Shown: positions 1-9,562, counted from the stretch's first letter. The stretch: DNA of 64,000 nucleotides from Pseudomonas citronellolis (GCF_900112375.1 NZ_FOLS01000001.1:1-64000); one strand, 5' to 3'. Numbers and translations are program-made. Notes: a model not told the origin generated them from the sequence alone.

Positions 1-66
<66 letters not shown>

Positions 67-111
67 AGATGACTCTGGCGGACGACGCGAGCGCATCGTC
101 GCTGGAATAAG

Positions 112-187
112 TGGCGTCCCCTAGGGGACTCGAACCCCTGTTACCGCCGTGAAAGGGCGGTGTCCTAGGCCACTAGACGAAGGGGAC
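112..187 (-). tRNA. tRNA-Glu (UUC)
   Basis: A 76-base cloverleaf with genomically encoded CCA. The anticodon loop is CTTTCAC, giving UUC; the T arm (GGTTCGAGTCC) and the acceptor ends GTCCCCT/AGGGGAC pair. It lies between two identical tRNA-Ala genes and close to gltX, whose product charges it. This is the usual tRNA-Glu/gltX neighbourhood of Pseudomonas. Confidence 0.97.
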
Positions 188-240
188 GCAAACCTTCGAT
201 TTTCGGCTCCGCCCCGAAGTGGCGAAACCTACTGGTAATT

Positions 241-316
<76 letters not shown>

Positions 317-381
317 AAAGTACCGCTACATCTACCGTTCCGCTTCGCCCTGTCGTTCAGTTCGTCGCTGGAACGGGGCGC

Positions 382-410
382 ATCTTAGGGGCGGGAGGTA
401 ACCCTGTCAA
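382..410 (-). promoter_or_regulatory. sigma-70 promoter of the tRNA-Ala/Glu array
   Basis: On the minus strand a consensus -35 TTGACA (405-410) and a -10 TAAGAT (382-387) are separated by exactly 17 bases. Upstream of the -35 lies a long A/T tract rich in A-runs (about 411-440), like an UP element. The bases just after the -10 are GC-rich (GCGCCCC), the discriminator type linked to stringent control of stable RNA genes. The predicted start is about 375, roughly 60 bases before the first tRNA. Confidence 0.85.
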
Positions 411-542
411 CAAGAATTTTCGACTTTTTTAAATTTTTTCTCCCAAAGAACAATCACTTAGCAAAGGAGCCCGGTTCCCCTCCCCTGCGCCGCGCCTTCG
501 GCCCCTTACAACCGCGGCCCGGCCCCAGGGATTATGGACACG

Positions 543-578
543 AAAAAGGCCGGGCGCCCGGAGGCGGCCGGCCTTTTG
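543..578 (-). terminator. rho-independent terminator of gltX
   Basis: The arms AAAAGGCCGG (544-553) and CCGGCCTTTT (568-577) form a ten-base-pair stem around a GC-rich loop, with a T-run on the minus strand. It lies 15 bases past the gltX stop. The A and T flanks make it potentially bidirectional. Confidence 0.85.
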
Positions 579-592
579 TCAGGCGGAATCCG

Positions 593-2077
593 TCAGCCGG
601 CGATGGCGTCGCGGATCTTCTCCCACTCCTTGGCTTCCTTCTTCGACGCCCCGCCCAGCAGTTCCAGGGCCTGGCGCAGGCGATAGCGCGACAGGTCGGC
701 GCCGAGGATTTCCATGGCGTCGAGCACCGACACCGAGCTGGCGTGGCCGGTGATGGCCGGGAACATCAGCGGCATGACGTCGCGCAGCTTCAGGCCCAGG
801 TGTTCGGCGACGGCCTGGATAGTCGCGGTGATGCGCTCCTTCTCCCACTGGCGCAGCGCTTCCAGCTTCCACAGCACCAGCTGCAGGACCTGGCGCACCT
901 GGGTGGCGTCGAGCTTCTTGTGCTCGAACAGCTTGGCGTCCAGCGGCACGCCGCCGCTGAAGAAGAAGCCGGCCAGCGGGGCGATCTGGCTGAAGTTCTC
1001 CACCCGGCCCTGCACGTGGGGGGCGATCTTCATCAGGTACTCGGGGTTGAGCGCCCATTTCTGCACTTCGCGGGCGAACTCCTCGACCGACTGCTCGCGG
1101 ATCCACTGGCCGTTCAGCCAGGACAGCTTCTCCATGTCGAAGATCGGCCCGCCGAGGGACACGCGGGACAGGTCGAAGTTGTCGATCATCTCCTGCAGGC
1201 TGAACTTCTCGCGCTCGTCGGGCATCGACCAGCCCATGCGGCCCAGGTAGTTCAGCAGCGCCTGGGGCAGGAAGCCCATGCGCTCGTAGAAGGTGATGGA
1301 GGTGGGGTTCTTGCGCTTGGACAGCTTGCTCTTGTCCGGGTTGCGCAGCAGCGGCATGTAGCAGAGCACCGGCTGTTCCCAGCCAAAGTACTCGTACAGC
1401 TTGATCAGCTTGGGCGCCGAGGGCAGCCACTCTTCGCCGCGCAGCACGTGGGTGATGCCCATCAGATGGTCGTCGACCACGTTGGCCAGGAAGTAGGTGG
1501 GCAGGCCGTCGGCCTTCATCAGCACCTGCATGTCCATGCGGTCCCACGGAATCTCGACGTCGCCGCGGAGCATGTCCGGGACCACGCAGACGCCCTCGGT
1601 CGGCACCTTCATGCGCACCACGTGGGATTCGCCGGCGGCGATGCGGCGCTGCGACTCCTCTTTGGGCAGGTGCATGCAGTGGCCGTCGTAGCGCGGGGTT
1701 TCCTTGCGCGCCTGCTGCTCGGCGCGGATGGCGTCCAGGCGCTCGGCGGAGCAGAAGCAGGGGAAGGCGTGGCCCTTCTCCACCAGTTCGTCGCTGTACC
1801 GCTTGTAGATGGCGCCGCGCTCGCTCTGCCGGTACGGGCCGTGCGGGCCGCCGACGTCCGGGCCTTCGTCCCACTCGATGCCCAGCCAGCGCAGGGCGTC
1901 GAAGATCTGCTGTTCCGACTCGCGGGTGGAACGCACCTGGTCGGTGTCCTCGATGCGCAGGATGAACTTGCCGCCGTGCTGGCGGGCGAAGCACAGGTTG
2001 AACAGCGCGATGTAGGCGGTGCCGACGTGCGGGTCGCCGGTGGGGGACGGCGCGATGCGGGTGCGGACAGTGGTCAT
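593..2077 (-). CDS. gltX: glutamyl-tRNA synthetase
   Basis: Class I aminoacyl-tRNA synthetase that attaches glutamate to tRNA-Glu in the cytoplasm. The 494-residue product has the N-terminal Rossmann catalytic fold with the HIGH-type signature ([11 protein letters not shown], residues about 10-20) and the second signature as KLSKRKN near residue 250. A zinc-binding-type CFCS segment lies near residue 107, and the C-terminal half is the helical anticodon-binding region. Length is normal for bacterial GltX. The start is the ATG giving [14 protein letters not shown], the usual N-terminus. It sits beside tRNA-Glu and ends at a strong terminator. The next gene upstream (LysR) is also on the minus strand, with a 49-base gap, so read-through is possible. 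Confidence 0.98.
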   Translation of the reverse strand: MTTVRTRIAPSPTGDPHVGTAYIALFNLCFARQHGGKFILRIEDTDQVRSTRESEQQIFDALRWLGIEWDEGPDVGGPHGPYRQSERGAIYKRYSDELVEKGHAFPCFCSAERLDAIRAEQQARKETPRYDGHCMHLPKEESQRRIAAGESHVVRMKVPTEGVCVVPDMLRGDVEIPWDRMDMQVLMKADGLPTYFLANVVDDHLMGITHVLRGEEWLPSAPKLIKLYEYFGWEQPVLCYMPLLRNPDKSKLSKRKNPTSITFYERMGFLPQALLNYLGRMGWSMPDEREKFSLQEMIDNFDLSRVSLGGPIFDMEKLSWLNGQWIREQSVEEFAREVQKWALNPEYLMKIAPHVQGRVENFSQIAPLAGFFFSGGVPLDAKLFEHKKLDATQVRQVLQLVLWKLEALRQWEKERITATIQAVAEHLGLKLRDVMPLMFPAITGHASSVSVLDAMEILGADLSRYRLRQALELLGGASKKEAKEWEKIRDAIAG

Positions 2078-2126
2078 GAAAGCTCTCGTGAAAACCGGAA
2101 TGAAAGATGCGGACCGCGGCCCGCAT

Positions 2127-3047
2127 TCATGGGTGCGATGTTATCAGGCGCGCCGCCCCCGGCTCCAGCCGATGGGCTTCGTCGATGGGCAGGCGGTGGA
2201 TCAGGTAGTCGAGGAAGGTCTTCACCTTCATCGCCTGGAAGCGCCGCGAGGGATAGACCGCATAGAGTTCGCCGATGGGCAGCTGCACCTCCGGCAACAG
2301 GCGCTCCAGGCGGCCGCTTTCCAGTGCCACATCGACGATCAGCTCCGGCAGCGAGGCGATGCCCGCCCCGGCCAGCACCGCCTCGCGGGCGAAGGAGATG
2401 TTGTTGCAGGACAGCACGCGCTGGCAGGGCACGCTCTCGTTCAGCAGCGGCCAGTAGCGTTGCGAGTCCTGCGCCAGCAGCACCGCGCGATGCCGCGCCA
2501 GGTCCTCGACGTGCAGCGGCCGCCCGTGCTGCTGCAGGTAGCCGGGGCTGGCGCACAGGCAGCGGCTGGTCACCAGCAGGCGGCGGGCGATCAGCGTCGA
2601 GTCCTCCGGCTGGCCGACGGTGATGGCGATGTCCACGCCCTCCTCCAGCGGATCGACGGTGCGCGAGCCGAGCTCCACTTCCGCGGTAATCTGCGGGTAG
2701 AGGCGCATGAAGTCGCCGAGCACCTCGGCCAGGTACAGCTGGCCGAACTCGATGGGCGCGGTGATCCGCAGCAGGCCCGAAGGCTCCTGCTGCAACTGCA
2801 TCACCGCCTGCTCGGCCTCGGCGAAGTCGAGCATGATCTGCCGGCAGCGGTCGTAGTAGGCCTGCCCCACCTCGGTCAGGCGCAGCTTGCGCGTGGTGCG
2901 GTTGAGCAGGCGCACGCCCAGGCGCTCTTCCAGCAGCGCTATGCGCCGGCTGACCGTGGACTTCTGCATGCCCAGGCTGTGGGCGGCCTGGGTGAAACTG
3001 TGGAACTCCACGACACGGGTGAAGATCAGCGCATCATCCAGCCCCAT
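2127..3047 (-). CDS. LysR-family transcriptional regulator
   Basis: A 306-residue LysR-type regulator with an N-terminal winged helix-turn-helix (residues 1-60, with the typical [19 protein letters not shown] stretch) followed by an effector-binding domain (about 90-295) of the subgroup that often controls efflux or oxidoreductase genes. It is transcribed away from the HlyD/MFS pair with 108 bases between start codons, the classic LysR arrangement, so it probably controls that pair and itself. A perfect inverted repeat TTGTT-N7-AACAA overlaps its Shine-Dalgarno region. The position matches the LysR gene next to gltX in P. aeruginosa. The effector is unknown. Confidence 0.9.
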   Translation of the reverse strand: MGLDDALIFTRVVEFHSFTQAAHSLGMQKSTVSRRIALLEERLGVRLLNRTTRKLRLTEVGQAYYDRCRQIMLDFAEAEQAVMQLQQEPSGLLRITAPIEFGQLYLAEVLGDFMRLYPQITAEVELGSRTVDPLEEGVDIAITVGQPEDSTLIARRLLVTSRCLCASPGYLQQHGRPLHVEDLARHRAVLLAQDSQRYWPLLNESVPCQRVLSCNNISFAREAVLAGAGIASLPELIVDVALESGRLERLLPEVQLPIGELYAVYPSRRFQAMKVKTFLDYLIHRLPIDEAHRLEPGAARLITSHP

Positions 3048-3049
3048 TA

Positions 3050-3066
3050 TTGTTCCTTATAAACAA
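3050..3066. promoter_or_regulatory. candidate LysR operator (inverted repeat)
   Basis: TTGTT-N7-AACAA is a perfect five-base inverted repeat with the T-N11-A geometry of LysR boxes. It lies three bases before the lysR ATG and covers its ribosome-binding site (AAGGA on the minus strand), so binding could repress the regulator as well as act on the divergent efflux operon. Binding itself is inferred. Confidence 0.45.
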
Positions 3067-3155
3067 CAAAGTTTCCGAATTGTAGCGACTGCGCCCCGGC
3101 CGGGAACACTGTTACATTGGCGGGAAAAATTCTGCCAAACAAACGCTCGTTTATC

Positions 3156-4190
3156 ATGCCCGCACAATTAAAACGCCGCCTGAGCATCTTCTTCGTCATT
3201 TTCTGCCTGGTCGCCCTGGCCTTCCTGGCGCGCTGGTACTTCATCGGCCGCTTCCAGGAAACCACCGACAACGCCTACGTCCAGGGCGAGATCACCCGCA
3301 TCGCCAGCCAGCTGGGCGCGCGCATCGACCAAGTGCTGGTCACCGACAACCAGCACGTGGAAAAAGGCCAGCTGCTGGTCAAGCTGGAGGATGCCGACTT
3401 CCGCCTGGCCCTGGACCGCGCCAAAGCAGCCCTCGCCACCCATGAGGCGGAGCTGGCCCAGGCGCGCAGCAAGCTCAAGGGCCAGGGCAGCATGATCGCC
3501 GCCAGCGAGGCCGACCTGAACGCCACCCAGGCCACCTTCGGCCGCACCCAGATCGACCTCAACCGCGCCCAGACCCTACGCAAGCCCGGCTACGTTTCCG
3601 AGGAGCGCGTCACTACCCTGACCGCCGATTCCCACGTGGCCCGCTCGCAGGTAGCCAAAGCCCAGGCCGACCTGCAGGCCCAGCGCATCCAGATCGACGC
3701 CCTGAACGCCGACATCAAGCGCCTGCAGGCGCAGATCGACGCCTCCCGGGCGGAGATCGCCCAGGCCGAGATCAACCTGGCGCGCACCGAACTGCGCGCC
3801 CCCGTCGCCGGCCTGGTCGGCCAGCGCAGCGCGCGGGTGGGCCAGTATGTGCAGGTCGGCAGCCAGCTGCTGGCGCTGGTGCCCGACGAAGGCATCTGGG
3901 TACAGGCCAACTTCAAGGAGACCCAGGTCGGCCACATGCGCCCGGGGCAGAAGGCCCGGCTGATCCTCGACAGCTTCCCCGACACCCCCATCGAAGGCTG
4001 CGTGGACAGCCTCTTCGCCGCCTCCGGCGCCCAGTTCAGCCTGCTGCCGCCGGACAATGCCACCGGCAACTTCACCAAGGTGGTGCAACGCATCCCGGTG
4101 AAGATCACCTTCGCCGCCGACAACCCGCTCAAGGGCCTGATCCGCCCGGGCATGTCTGTCGAGGCCGAGGTGCAGCTCGGTGAGCGCTGA
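3156..4190 (+). CDS. HlyD/EmrA-family membrane fusion protein
   Basis: Periplasmic adaptor of a tripartite efflux pump. The 344-residue product has one N-terminal membrane anchor (about residues 8-28), a split biotinyl-lipoyl-like domain (TDNAYVQGEI near residue 40 and RAPVAGLVG near residue 215), a long alpha-helical coiled-coil hairpin between them and a C-terminal beta barrel. TDNAYV is typical of EmrA proteins. The ATG at 3156 gives MPAQLKRRLS and puts the membrane helix at the N-terminus; an in-frame start 13 codons upstream is less likely. The following MFS gene overlaps by 11 bases, so the two form one translation-coupled unit. No outer-membrane channel gene is present, so a TolC/OprM-type protein from elsewhere is presumably recruited. 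Confidence 0.92.
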   Translation: MPAQLKRRLSIFFVIFCLVALAFLARWYFIGRFQETTDNAYVQGEITRIASQLGARIDQVLVTDNQHVEKGQLLVKLEDADFRLALDRAKAALATHEAELAQARSKLKGQGSMIAASEADLNATQATFGRTQIDLNRAQTLRKPGYVSEERVTTLTADSHVARSQVAKAQADLQAQRIQIDALNADIKRLQAQIDASRAEIAQAEINLARTELRAPVAGLVGQRSARVGQYVQVGSQLLALVPDEGIWVQANFKETQVGHMRPGQKARLILDSFPDTPIEGCVDSLFAASGAQFSLLPPDNATGNFTKVVQRIPVKITFAADNPLKGLIRPGMSVEAEVQLGER

Positions 4191-5739
4191 CGCCCTCGTC
4201 CGCCCGGCCGGTGAGCCCACCCGGCGCGACTGGATCGCCGTGCTCTCGGCGATGCTCGGCGCCTTCATAGCGGTGCTGGACATCCAGATCACCAATTCCT
4301 CGCTGAAGGACATCCAGGGCGCGCTGGCCGCGACCCTGGAGGAAGGCTCGTGGATCTCCACCTCCTACCTGGTGGCCGAGATCATCATGATCCCGCTCAC
4401 CGCCTGGCTGGTGCAGCTGCTGTCGGCGCGGCGCCTGGCGGTGATGGTGTCGATCGGTTTCCTGTTCTCCTCGCTGCTGTGCTCCTTCGCCTGGAACCTG
4501 GAGAGCATGATCGTGTTCCGCGCCATGCAGGGTTTCACCGGCGGCGCGCTCATCCCCCTGGCCTTCACCCTGAGCCTGCTCAAGCTGCCGGAGCACCACC
4601 GGCCCAAGGGCATGGCGCTGTTCGCCATCACCGCCACCTTCGCGCCGTCCATCGGCCCCACCCTGGGCGGCTGGCTGACCGAGAACTTCGGCTGGGAGTA
4701 CATCTTCTACATCAACATCCCGCCGGGGCTGCTGATGATCGCCGGGCTGCTCTACGGCCTGGAGAAGAAGGCGCCGCACTGGGAACTGCTCAAGAGCACC
4801 GACTACGCCGGCATCGTCACCATGGCCATCGGCCTGGGCTGCCTGCAGGTGTTCCTCGAGGAAGGCCACCGCAAGGACTGGCTGGAATCGAACCTGATCG
4901 TCGCCCTGGGCAGCATCGCCCTGGTCAGCCTGATCCTCTTCGTCATCCTGCAGACCTCGCGGCCCAACCCGCTGATCAACCTGGGCATCCTGCGCAACCG
5001 CAATTTCGGCCTGGCGAGCATCTCCAGCATCGGCCTGGGCATGGGGCTGTACGGCTCGATCTACGTGCTGCCGCTGTACCTGGCGCAGATCCAGGGCTAC
5101 AACGCCATGCAGATCGGCGAGGTGATCATGTGGATGGGCGTGCCGCAGCTGTTCCTCATCCCGCTGATCCCCAAGCTGATGAAGATCATCGAGCCGCGCC
5201 TGCTGTGCGCCCTGGGCTTCGGCCTGTTCGGCCTGGCCAGCTTCAGCTCCGGGGTGCTCAACCCGGACTTCGCCGGCCCGCAGTTCAACCAGATCCAGCT
5301 GCTGCGCGCCCTCGGCCAGCCGATGGTGATGGTGACCATCTCGCTGATCGCCACCGCCTACCTGCAGCCGCAGGACGCCGGCTCCGCCTCCAGCCTGTTC
5401 AACATCCTGCGCAACCTCGGCGGCGCCATCGGCATCGCCCTGCTGGCGACGCTGCTGGATAGCCGCGCCAAGGTCTACTACGACTACCTGCGCGAAGCGG
5501 TGGTGCCGATGAATGGCGCGGTGGAAGAGCGCCTGGCACAACTGGCCGCGCAACTGGGCAGCCAGCAGGCGGCGCTGGGCGAAGTGAGCGTGATCGTCCA
5601 CCAGCAGGCGGCGATCATGGCCTACAACGACGCCTTCCACGCCATCGGCATCGTCCTCGCCGTGAGCATGCTCGCAGCCCTGCTGACGCGCCCCCTGCCC
5701 GCGGGCCTCGGCGCCCAGGCTGGCGCCGGCGCGCACTGA
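4180..5739 (+). CDS. EmrB/QacA-family (DHA2) MFS efflux transporter
   Basis: A 519-residue proton-driven multidrug exporter of the 14-transmembrane-segment DHA2 family. Hydrophobic helices run from about residue 17 to 500, and the sequence keeps the early LDIQITNSSL segment (motif D1-like) and GGWLTENFGWEYIFYINIP, a hallmark of EmrB proteins. The start is GTG at 4180, overlapping the adaptor gene by 11 bases. With the EmrA-like adaptor it should form an inner-membrane and periplasmic efflux unit, probably under the divergent LysR regulator. The substrate cannot be read from the sequence. It converges on uvrB with a 15-base gap and no obvious terminator. Confidence 0.92.
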   Translation: MSADALVRPAGEPTRRDWIAVLSAMLGAFIAVLDIQITNSSLKDIQGALAATLEEGSWISTSYLVAEIIMIPLTAWLVQLLSARRLAVMVSIGFLFSSLLCSFAWNLESMIVFRAMQGFTGGALIPLAFTLSLLKLPEHHRPKGMALFAITATFAPSIGPTLGGWLTENFGWEYIFYINIPPGLLMIAGLLYGLEKKAPHWELLKSTDYAGIVTMAIGLGCLQVFLEEGHRKDWLESNLIVALGSIALVSLILFVILQTSRPNPLINLGILRNRNFGLASISSIGLGMGLYGSIYVLPLYLAQIQGYNAMQIGEVIMWMGVPQLFLIPLIPKLMKIIEPRLLCALGFGLFGLASFSSGVLNPDFAGPQFNQIQLLRALGQPMVMVTISLIATAYLQPQDAGSASSLFNILRNLGGAIGIALLATLLDSRAKVYYDYLREAVVPMNGAVEERLAQLAAQLGSQQAALGEVSVIVHQQAAIMAYNDAFHAIGIVLAVSMLAALLTRPLPAGLGAQAGAGAH

Positions 5740-5754
5740 GCCCCGCGGTGGAGG

Positions 5755-7770
5755 TCAGCCGACCTCCACCAGGCGTTCGCGCAGCTTGTGGATTTCGTCG
5801 CGCACCGCGGCGGCGGCTTCGAACTCCAGGTCCCGGGCCAGCTGGTACATCTTCTCTTCGAGCTGGCGGATACGCTTGCCGATCTCGTTCGGCGAGCGCA
5901 GTTCGCCCTCGTAGCGCCCGCTCTCCTCCGCCACCTTGGCCACGCCGCGGCGCTTGCCCTTGGCGCCCGGCACGCTGGCGCCCTCGAGGATGTCCTTGAT
6001 GTCCTTCTTCACACCCTTGGGCACGATGCCGTGCTGCTCGTTGAAGGCGATCTGCTTGTTGCGCCGCCGCTCGGTCTCGTCCATGGCGCGCTGCATCGAG
6101 CCGGTGACGTTGTCGGCATAGAGGATCGCCTTGCCGTTGAGGTTGCGCGCGGCGCGGCCGATGGTCTGGATCAGCGAGCGCTCGGAACGCAGGAAGCCTT
6201 CCTTGTCGGCGTCGAGGATGGCCACCAGCGACACCTCGGGCATGTCCAGGCCCTCGCGCAGCAGGTTGATACCCACCAGCACGTCGAAGGCGCCGGTGCG
6301 CAGGTCGCGGATGATCTCCATGCGCTCGACGGTGTCGATGTCCGAGTGCAGGTAGCGCACGCGCACGTCGTGGTCGCCCAGGTAGTCGGTGAGGTCCTCG
6401 GCCATGCGCTTGGTCAGGGTGGTGACCAGCACGCGCTCCCCGCTGGCCACGCGCAGGCGGATTTCCGAGAGCAGGTCGTCGACCTGGGTGGAGGCCGGGC
6501 GCACCTCGATCTGCGGGTCGACCAGGCCGGTGGGCCGCACCACCTGCTCGATCACCCGCCCGGCATGCTGCTCTTCATAGGGGCCGGGGGTGGCGGAGAC
6601 GAAGATGGTCTGCGGGCTGATGGCCTCCCATTCCTCGAAGCGCAGCGGCCGGTTGTCCAGCGCCGAGGGCAGGCGGAAGCCGTATTCCACCAGGGTTTCC
6701 TTGCGCGAACGGTCGCCCTTGTACATGGCGCCAACCTGGGGAACGCTGACGTGGGATTCGTCGATCACCAGCAGCGAGTTGGCCGGCAGGTAGTCGTAGA
6801 GGGTCGGCGGCGGCTCGCCGGGGCCGCGCCCGGAGAGGTAGCGCGAGTAGTTCTCGATGCCGTTGCAGTAGCCCAGCTCGAGGATCATCTCCAGGTCGAA
6901 GCGGGTGCGCTGCTCCAGGCGCTGGGCCTCCACCAGCTTGTTGTTGTTGCGCAGGTAGTCCAGGCGCACCTTGAGCTCTTCCTTGATCTGCTCCACCGCC
7001 TGCATCAGGGTTTCCCGCGGCGTCACGTAGTGGCTCTTGGGGTAGAAGGTGAAGCGCGGCAGCTTGCGGATCACCTCGCCGGTCAGCGGGTCGAAGGCGG
7101 AAATGTTCTCCACCTCGTCGTCGAACAGCTCGACGCGGATGGCTTCCAGCTCGGATTCCGCCGGGAAGATGTCGATCACGTCGCCGCGCACGCGGAAGCT
7201 GGCGCGGGCGAAGTCCATGTCGTTGCGGGTGTATTGCAGGCTGGTCAGGCGGCGCAGCAGCTCGCGCTGGTCCATGCGGTCGCCGCGGTCCAGGTGCAGG
7301 ACCATCTTCAGGTAGGACGCCGGGTCGCCCAGGCCGTAGATGGACGACACGGTGCAGACGATGATGGCGTCCTCGCGCTCCAGCAGGGCCTTGGTCGCGG
7401 AGAGGCGCATCTGCTCGATGTGGTCGTTGATCGACGAGTCCTTCTCGATATAGGTATCGGAGGACGGCACGTAGGCTTCCGGCTGGTAGTAGTCGTAGTA
7501 GGAGACGAAGTATTCCACCGCGTTGTGCGGGAAGAAGGTCTTGAATTCGCCGTAGAGCTGCGCGGCCAGGGTCTTGTTCGGCGCCAGGACCATGGTCGGG
7601 CGCTGCACCTGGGCGATGACGTTGGCGATGCTGAAGGTCTTGCCGGAGCCGGTCACCCCCAGCAGCGTCTGGTGCGAAAGGCCCGCTTCCAGGCCCTCGA
7701 CCATCTGTCGGATCGCCTCGGGCTGGTCGCCCGCCGGCTTGAAGCGCGAATCCAGTTGGAATGTCGACAT
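5755..7770 (-). CDS. uvrB: excinuclease ABC subunit B
   Basis: DNA helicase-like subunit of the UvrABC nucleotide excision repair complex; it verifies damage and recruits UvrC. The 671-residue product shows Walker A (GVTGSGKT near residue 39), the beta-hairpin region rich in tyrosines ([16 protein letters not shown], about residue 90), the DESH helicase motif near residue 338, the C-terminal helicase domain and a final UVR domain (about 630-665) that contacts UvrC. Length is typical. The start [10 protein letters not shown] matches the family. No clear SOS box was recognised upstream. It is divergent from the aminotransferase gene. Confidence 0.98.
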   Translation of the reverse strand: MSTFQLDSRFKPAGDQPEAIRQMVEGLEAGLSHQTLLGVTGSGKTFSIANVIAQVQRPTMVLAPNKTLAAQLYGEFKTFFPHNAVEYFVSYYDYYQPEAYVPSSDTYIEKDSSINDHIEQMRLSATKALLEREDAIIVCTVSSIYGLGDPASYLKMVLHLDRGDRMDQRELLRRLTSLQYTRNDMDFARASFRVRGDVIDIFPAESELEAIRVELFDDEVENISAFDPLTGEVIRKLPRFTFYPKSHYVTPRETLMQAVEQIKEELKVRLDYLRNNNKLVEAQRLEQRTRFDLEMILELGYCNGIENYSRYLSGRGPGEPPPTLYDYLPANSLLVIDESHVSVPQVGAMYKGDRSRKETLVEYGFRLPSALDNRPLRFEEWEAISPQTIFVSATPGPYEEQHAGRVIEQVVRPTGLVDPQIEVRPASTQVDDLLSEIRLRVASGERVLVTTLTKRMAEDLTDYLGDHDVRVRYLHSDIDTVERMEIIRDLRTGAFDVLVGINLLREGLDMPEVSLVAILDADKEGFLRSERSLIQTIGRAARNLNGKAILYADNVTGSMQRAMDETERRRNKQIAFNEQHGIVPKGVKKDIKDILEGASVPGAKGKRRGVAKVAEESGRYEGELRSPNEIGKRIRQLEEKMYQLARDLEFEAAAAVRDEIHKLRERLVEVG

Positions 7771-7865
7771 GGGAACCTCGCTGTGGGGTGTGACGCGGGC
7801 GCGGCTGCGGCGTCAAACCAGGCGAAAGCATGCGCGATCAACTCGCCGCCTGCCATAGAGGCCTA

Positions 7866-7871
7866 TATAAT
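7866..7871 (+). promoter_or_regulatory. candidate -10 box for the aminotransferase gene
   Basis: A perfect TATAAT lies 84 bases before the ATG at 7955, in an otherwise GC-rich divergent region. No good -35 hexamer was found at 16-18 bases, so this is only a candidate. Confidence 0.3.
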
Positions 7872-7954
7872 ACCGGCCCGTCGACGCATCCCCCAGCGCC
7901 GTGCGCGGGGGGTTGCAATTGCATCTTCACTCCCGCCCTAGAGCTGCTGCCAAA

Positions 7955-9151
7955 ATGAGTCTGTTCTCCGCTGTCGAAATGGCCCCCCGCGACCCCATCC
8001 TGGGCCTGAACGAAGCTTTCAACGCCGATACCCGCCCGGGCAAGATCAACCTGGGCGTTGGCGTGTACTACAACGAAGAGGGTCGCCTCCCGTTGCTGCG
8101 CGCGGTACAGGCCGCGGAGAAAGCCCGCATCGAAGCACACGCTCCGCGCGGCTACCTGCCGATCGAAGGCATCGCCGCCTATGACCAGGGCGTGCAGAAG
8201 CTGCTGTTCGGCGCCGACTCCGAGCTGCTGGCCGAGGGCCGCGTGGTCACTACCCAGGCCGTGGGCGGCACCGGCGCGCTGAAGACCGGCGCCGACTTCC
8301 TCAAGCGCCTGCTGCCCAACGCCACCGTGGCCATCAGCGACCCGAGCTGGGAAAACCACCGCGCGCTGTTCGAGGCCGCCGGCTTCCCGGTGCAGAACTA
8401 CCGCTACTACGACGCCGCCAGCCACGGCGTGAACCGCGCCGGCCTGCTGGAAGACCTCAACGCCCTGCCTTCGCAGTCCATCGTGGTCCTGCACGCCTGC
8501 TGCCACAACCCGACCGGCGTCGACCTGAGCCTGGACGACTGGAAACAGGTCCTGGAAGTGCTCAAGGCCAAAGGCCACGTGCCCTTCCTCGACATCGCCT
8601 ACCAGGGCTTCGGCGACGGCATCGACGAAGACGCCGCCGCAGTGCGCCTGTTCGCCCAGTCCGGCCTGAACTTCTTCGTTTCCAGCTCCTTCTCCAAGTC
8701 GTTCTCGCTGTACGGCGAGCGCGTCGGCGCGCTGTCGGTGGTCACCAACAGCCGCGAGGAGTCCGCCCGCGTCCTGTCCCAGGTCAAGCGCGTGATCCGC
8801 ACCAACTACTCCAACCCGCCGACCCACGGCGCCAGCGTCGTTTCCGCCGTGCTCAACAGCCCGGAACTGCGCGCCTTGTGGGAAGAGGAACTGGGCGAAA
8901 TGCGCAGCCGCATCCGCAACATGCGCGTCGCCATGGTCGAGCAACTGGCCGCCCTGGGCGCCAAGCGCGACTTCGGCTTCGTCGCCCAGCAGCGCGGCAT
9001 GTTCTCCTACTCCGGCCTGACCGCCGAGCAGGTGGAGCGCCTGAAGAACGAGTTCGGCATCTACGCCGTCGGCACCGGCCGCATCTGCGTCGCCGCGCTG
9101 AACAATGGCAACCTGGAAACCGTCACCCGCGCCATCGTCCAGGTGCTCTGA
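7955..9151 (+). CDS. aromatic/aspartate aminotransferase (class I PLP)
   Basis: A 398-residue pyridoxal-phosphate aminotransferase of the AspC/TyrB family, transferring amino groups between aspartate or aromatic amino acids and 2-oxoglutarate. Visible landmarks are the N-terminal DPILGLNEAF segment, the CCHNPTGVD substrate/cofactor motif (about residue 185), DIAYQGFGDG near 215, and the PLP-lysine region SSSFSKSFSLYGERVG (about 245-260). The ATG at 7955 starts MSLFSAVEMAPRDP, as in relatives; the open frame extends further upstream but without support. The last step of phenylalanine and tyrosine synthesis fits the aromatic genes elsewhere in the window, but it is not in that operon. Confidence 0.93.
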   Translation: MSLFSAVEMAPRDPILGLNEAFNADTRPGKINLGVGVYYNEEGRLPLLRAVQAAEKARIEAHAPRGYLPIEGIAAYDQGVQKLLFGADSELLAEGRVVTTQAVGGTGALKTGADFLKRLLPNATVAISDPSWENHRALFEAAGFPVQNYRYYDAASHGVNRAGLLEDLNALPSQSIVVLHACCHNPTGVDLSLDDWKQVLEVLKAKGHVPFLDIAYQGFGDGIDEDAAAVRLFAQSGLNFFVSSSFSKSFSLYGERVGALSVVTNSREESARVLSQVKRVIRTNYSNPPTHGASVVSAVLNSPELRALWEEELGEMRSRIRNMRVAMVEQLAALGAKRDFGFVAQQRGMFSYSGLTAEQVERLKNEFGIYAVGTGRICVAALNNGNLETVTRAIVQVL

Positions 9152-9159
9152 AAAAAACC

Positions 9160-9196
9160 GGGGAAGTCATCGGCAGAATGTTGACTTCCCCTTCTT
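9160..9196 (+). terminator. terminator of the aminotransferase gene
   Basis: Arms GGGGAAGTC (9160-9168) and GACTTCCCC (9183-9191) form a perfect nine-base-pair stem with a 14-base loop, followed by TTCTTAAT. The right arm contains the -35 box of the tRNA-Asn promoter. Confidence 0.65.
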
Positions 9197-9208
9197 AATC
9201 AGTAAGAT
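9181..9208 (+). promoter_or_regulatory. sigma-70 promoter of tRNA-Asn
   Basis: TTGACT (9181-9186), a 16-base spacer and TAAGAT (9203-9208), followed by the GC-rich discriminator ACGCCCCG. The same -10 and discriminator style is used by the tRNA-Ala promoter at 382-410. The start point would be about 9215, only a few bases before the mature tRNA. Confidence 0.75.
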
Positions 9209-9220
9209 ACGCCCCGTTGT

Positions 9221-9296
9221 TCCGCGATAGCTCAGTCGGTAGAGCAAATGACTGTTAATCATTGGGTCCCTGGTTCGAGTCCAGGTCGCGGAGCCA
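9221..9296 (+). tRNA. tRNA-Asn (GUU)
   Basis: A 76-base cloverleaf with encoded CCA and anticodon GTT in the loop CTGTTAA. Acceptor ends TCCGCGA/TCGCGGA pair. It marks the left edge of the variable O-antigen locus in Pseudomonas, with comEA and wbpM following on the other strand. Confidence 0.97.
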
Positions 9297-9302
9297 AAAT
9301 TC

Positions 9303-9335
9303 AAAAGCCCTCGGCATATGCCGGGGGCTTTTTCT
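9303..9335 (+). terminator. terminator of tRNA-Asn
   Basis: An AAAAGCCC..CGGCATATGCCG..GGGCTTTTT stem with one mismatch, followed by a T-run, seven bases after the tRNA. Confidence 0.85.
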
Positions 9336-9355
9336 TTGGGGCGACGCCCAGCTCT

Positions 9356-9530
9356 TCGTAGGATGGGTGGAGCGAAGCGATACCCATCGCCCTGCTCGAC
9401 GGAATGCTGGTCCTACCGGCGGAATCGCGGATAAATCCGCTCCTACGAGGAAACGTCCACACCAATCGTCCTGTCCGCCGTTTCCCTAGACAACGGCGGA
9501 TAACCGCGAACGGTTATCCGCCCTACGCAA
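9356..9530. repeat. cluster of three Pseudomonas intergenic palindromic (REP-like) elements
   Basis: Three different short palindromic units lie in a row between tRNA-Asn and comEA. The first (about 9356-9390) is the GTAGGATGGGT..ACCCAT type, the second (about 9419-9449) has GCGGATAAATCCGC followed by TCCTACG, and the third (about 9492-9530) pairs GCGGATAACCG with CGGTTATCCGC and ends CCCTACG. All share a terminal CCTACG or CGTAGG box, as in Pseudomonas REP families. No gene is seen in this stretch. Confidence 0.7.
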
Positions 9531-9532
9531 CG

Positions 9533-9562
9533 AAAAAGGCCGGTCACCCGGACCGGCCTTTC
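9533..9562 (-). terminator. terminator of comEA-like gene (bidirectional form)
   Basis: The AAAGGCCGGTC and GACCGGCCTTT arms form a strong stem, with a T-run on the minus strand 15 bases after the comEA stop. Confidence 0.85.

Noticed and set aside
4129-5736. 535-codon minus-strand frame opposite the MFS transporter
   Set aside because: Gln/His/Gly/Asp-rich shadow of the transporter, no start signal or family.
5788-7941. 717-codon plus-strand frame opposite uvrB
   Set aside because: Antisense shadow of uvrB with low-complexity His/Val/Leu/Gln composition.
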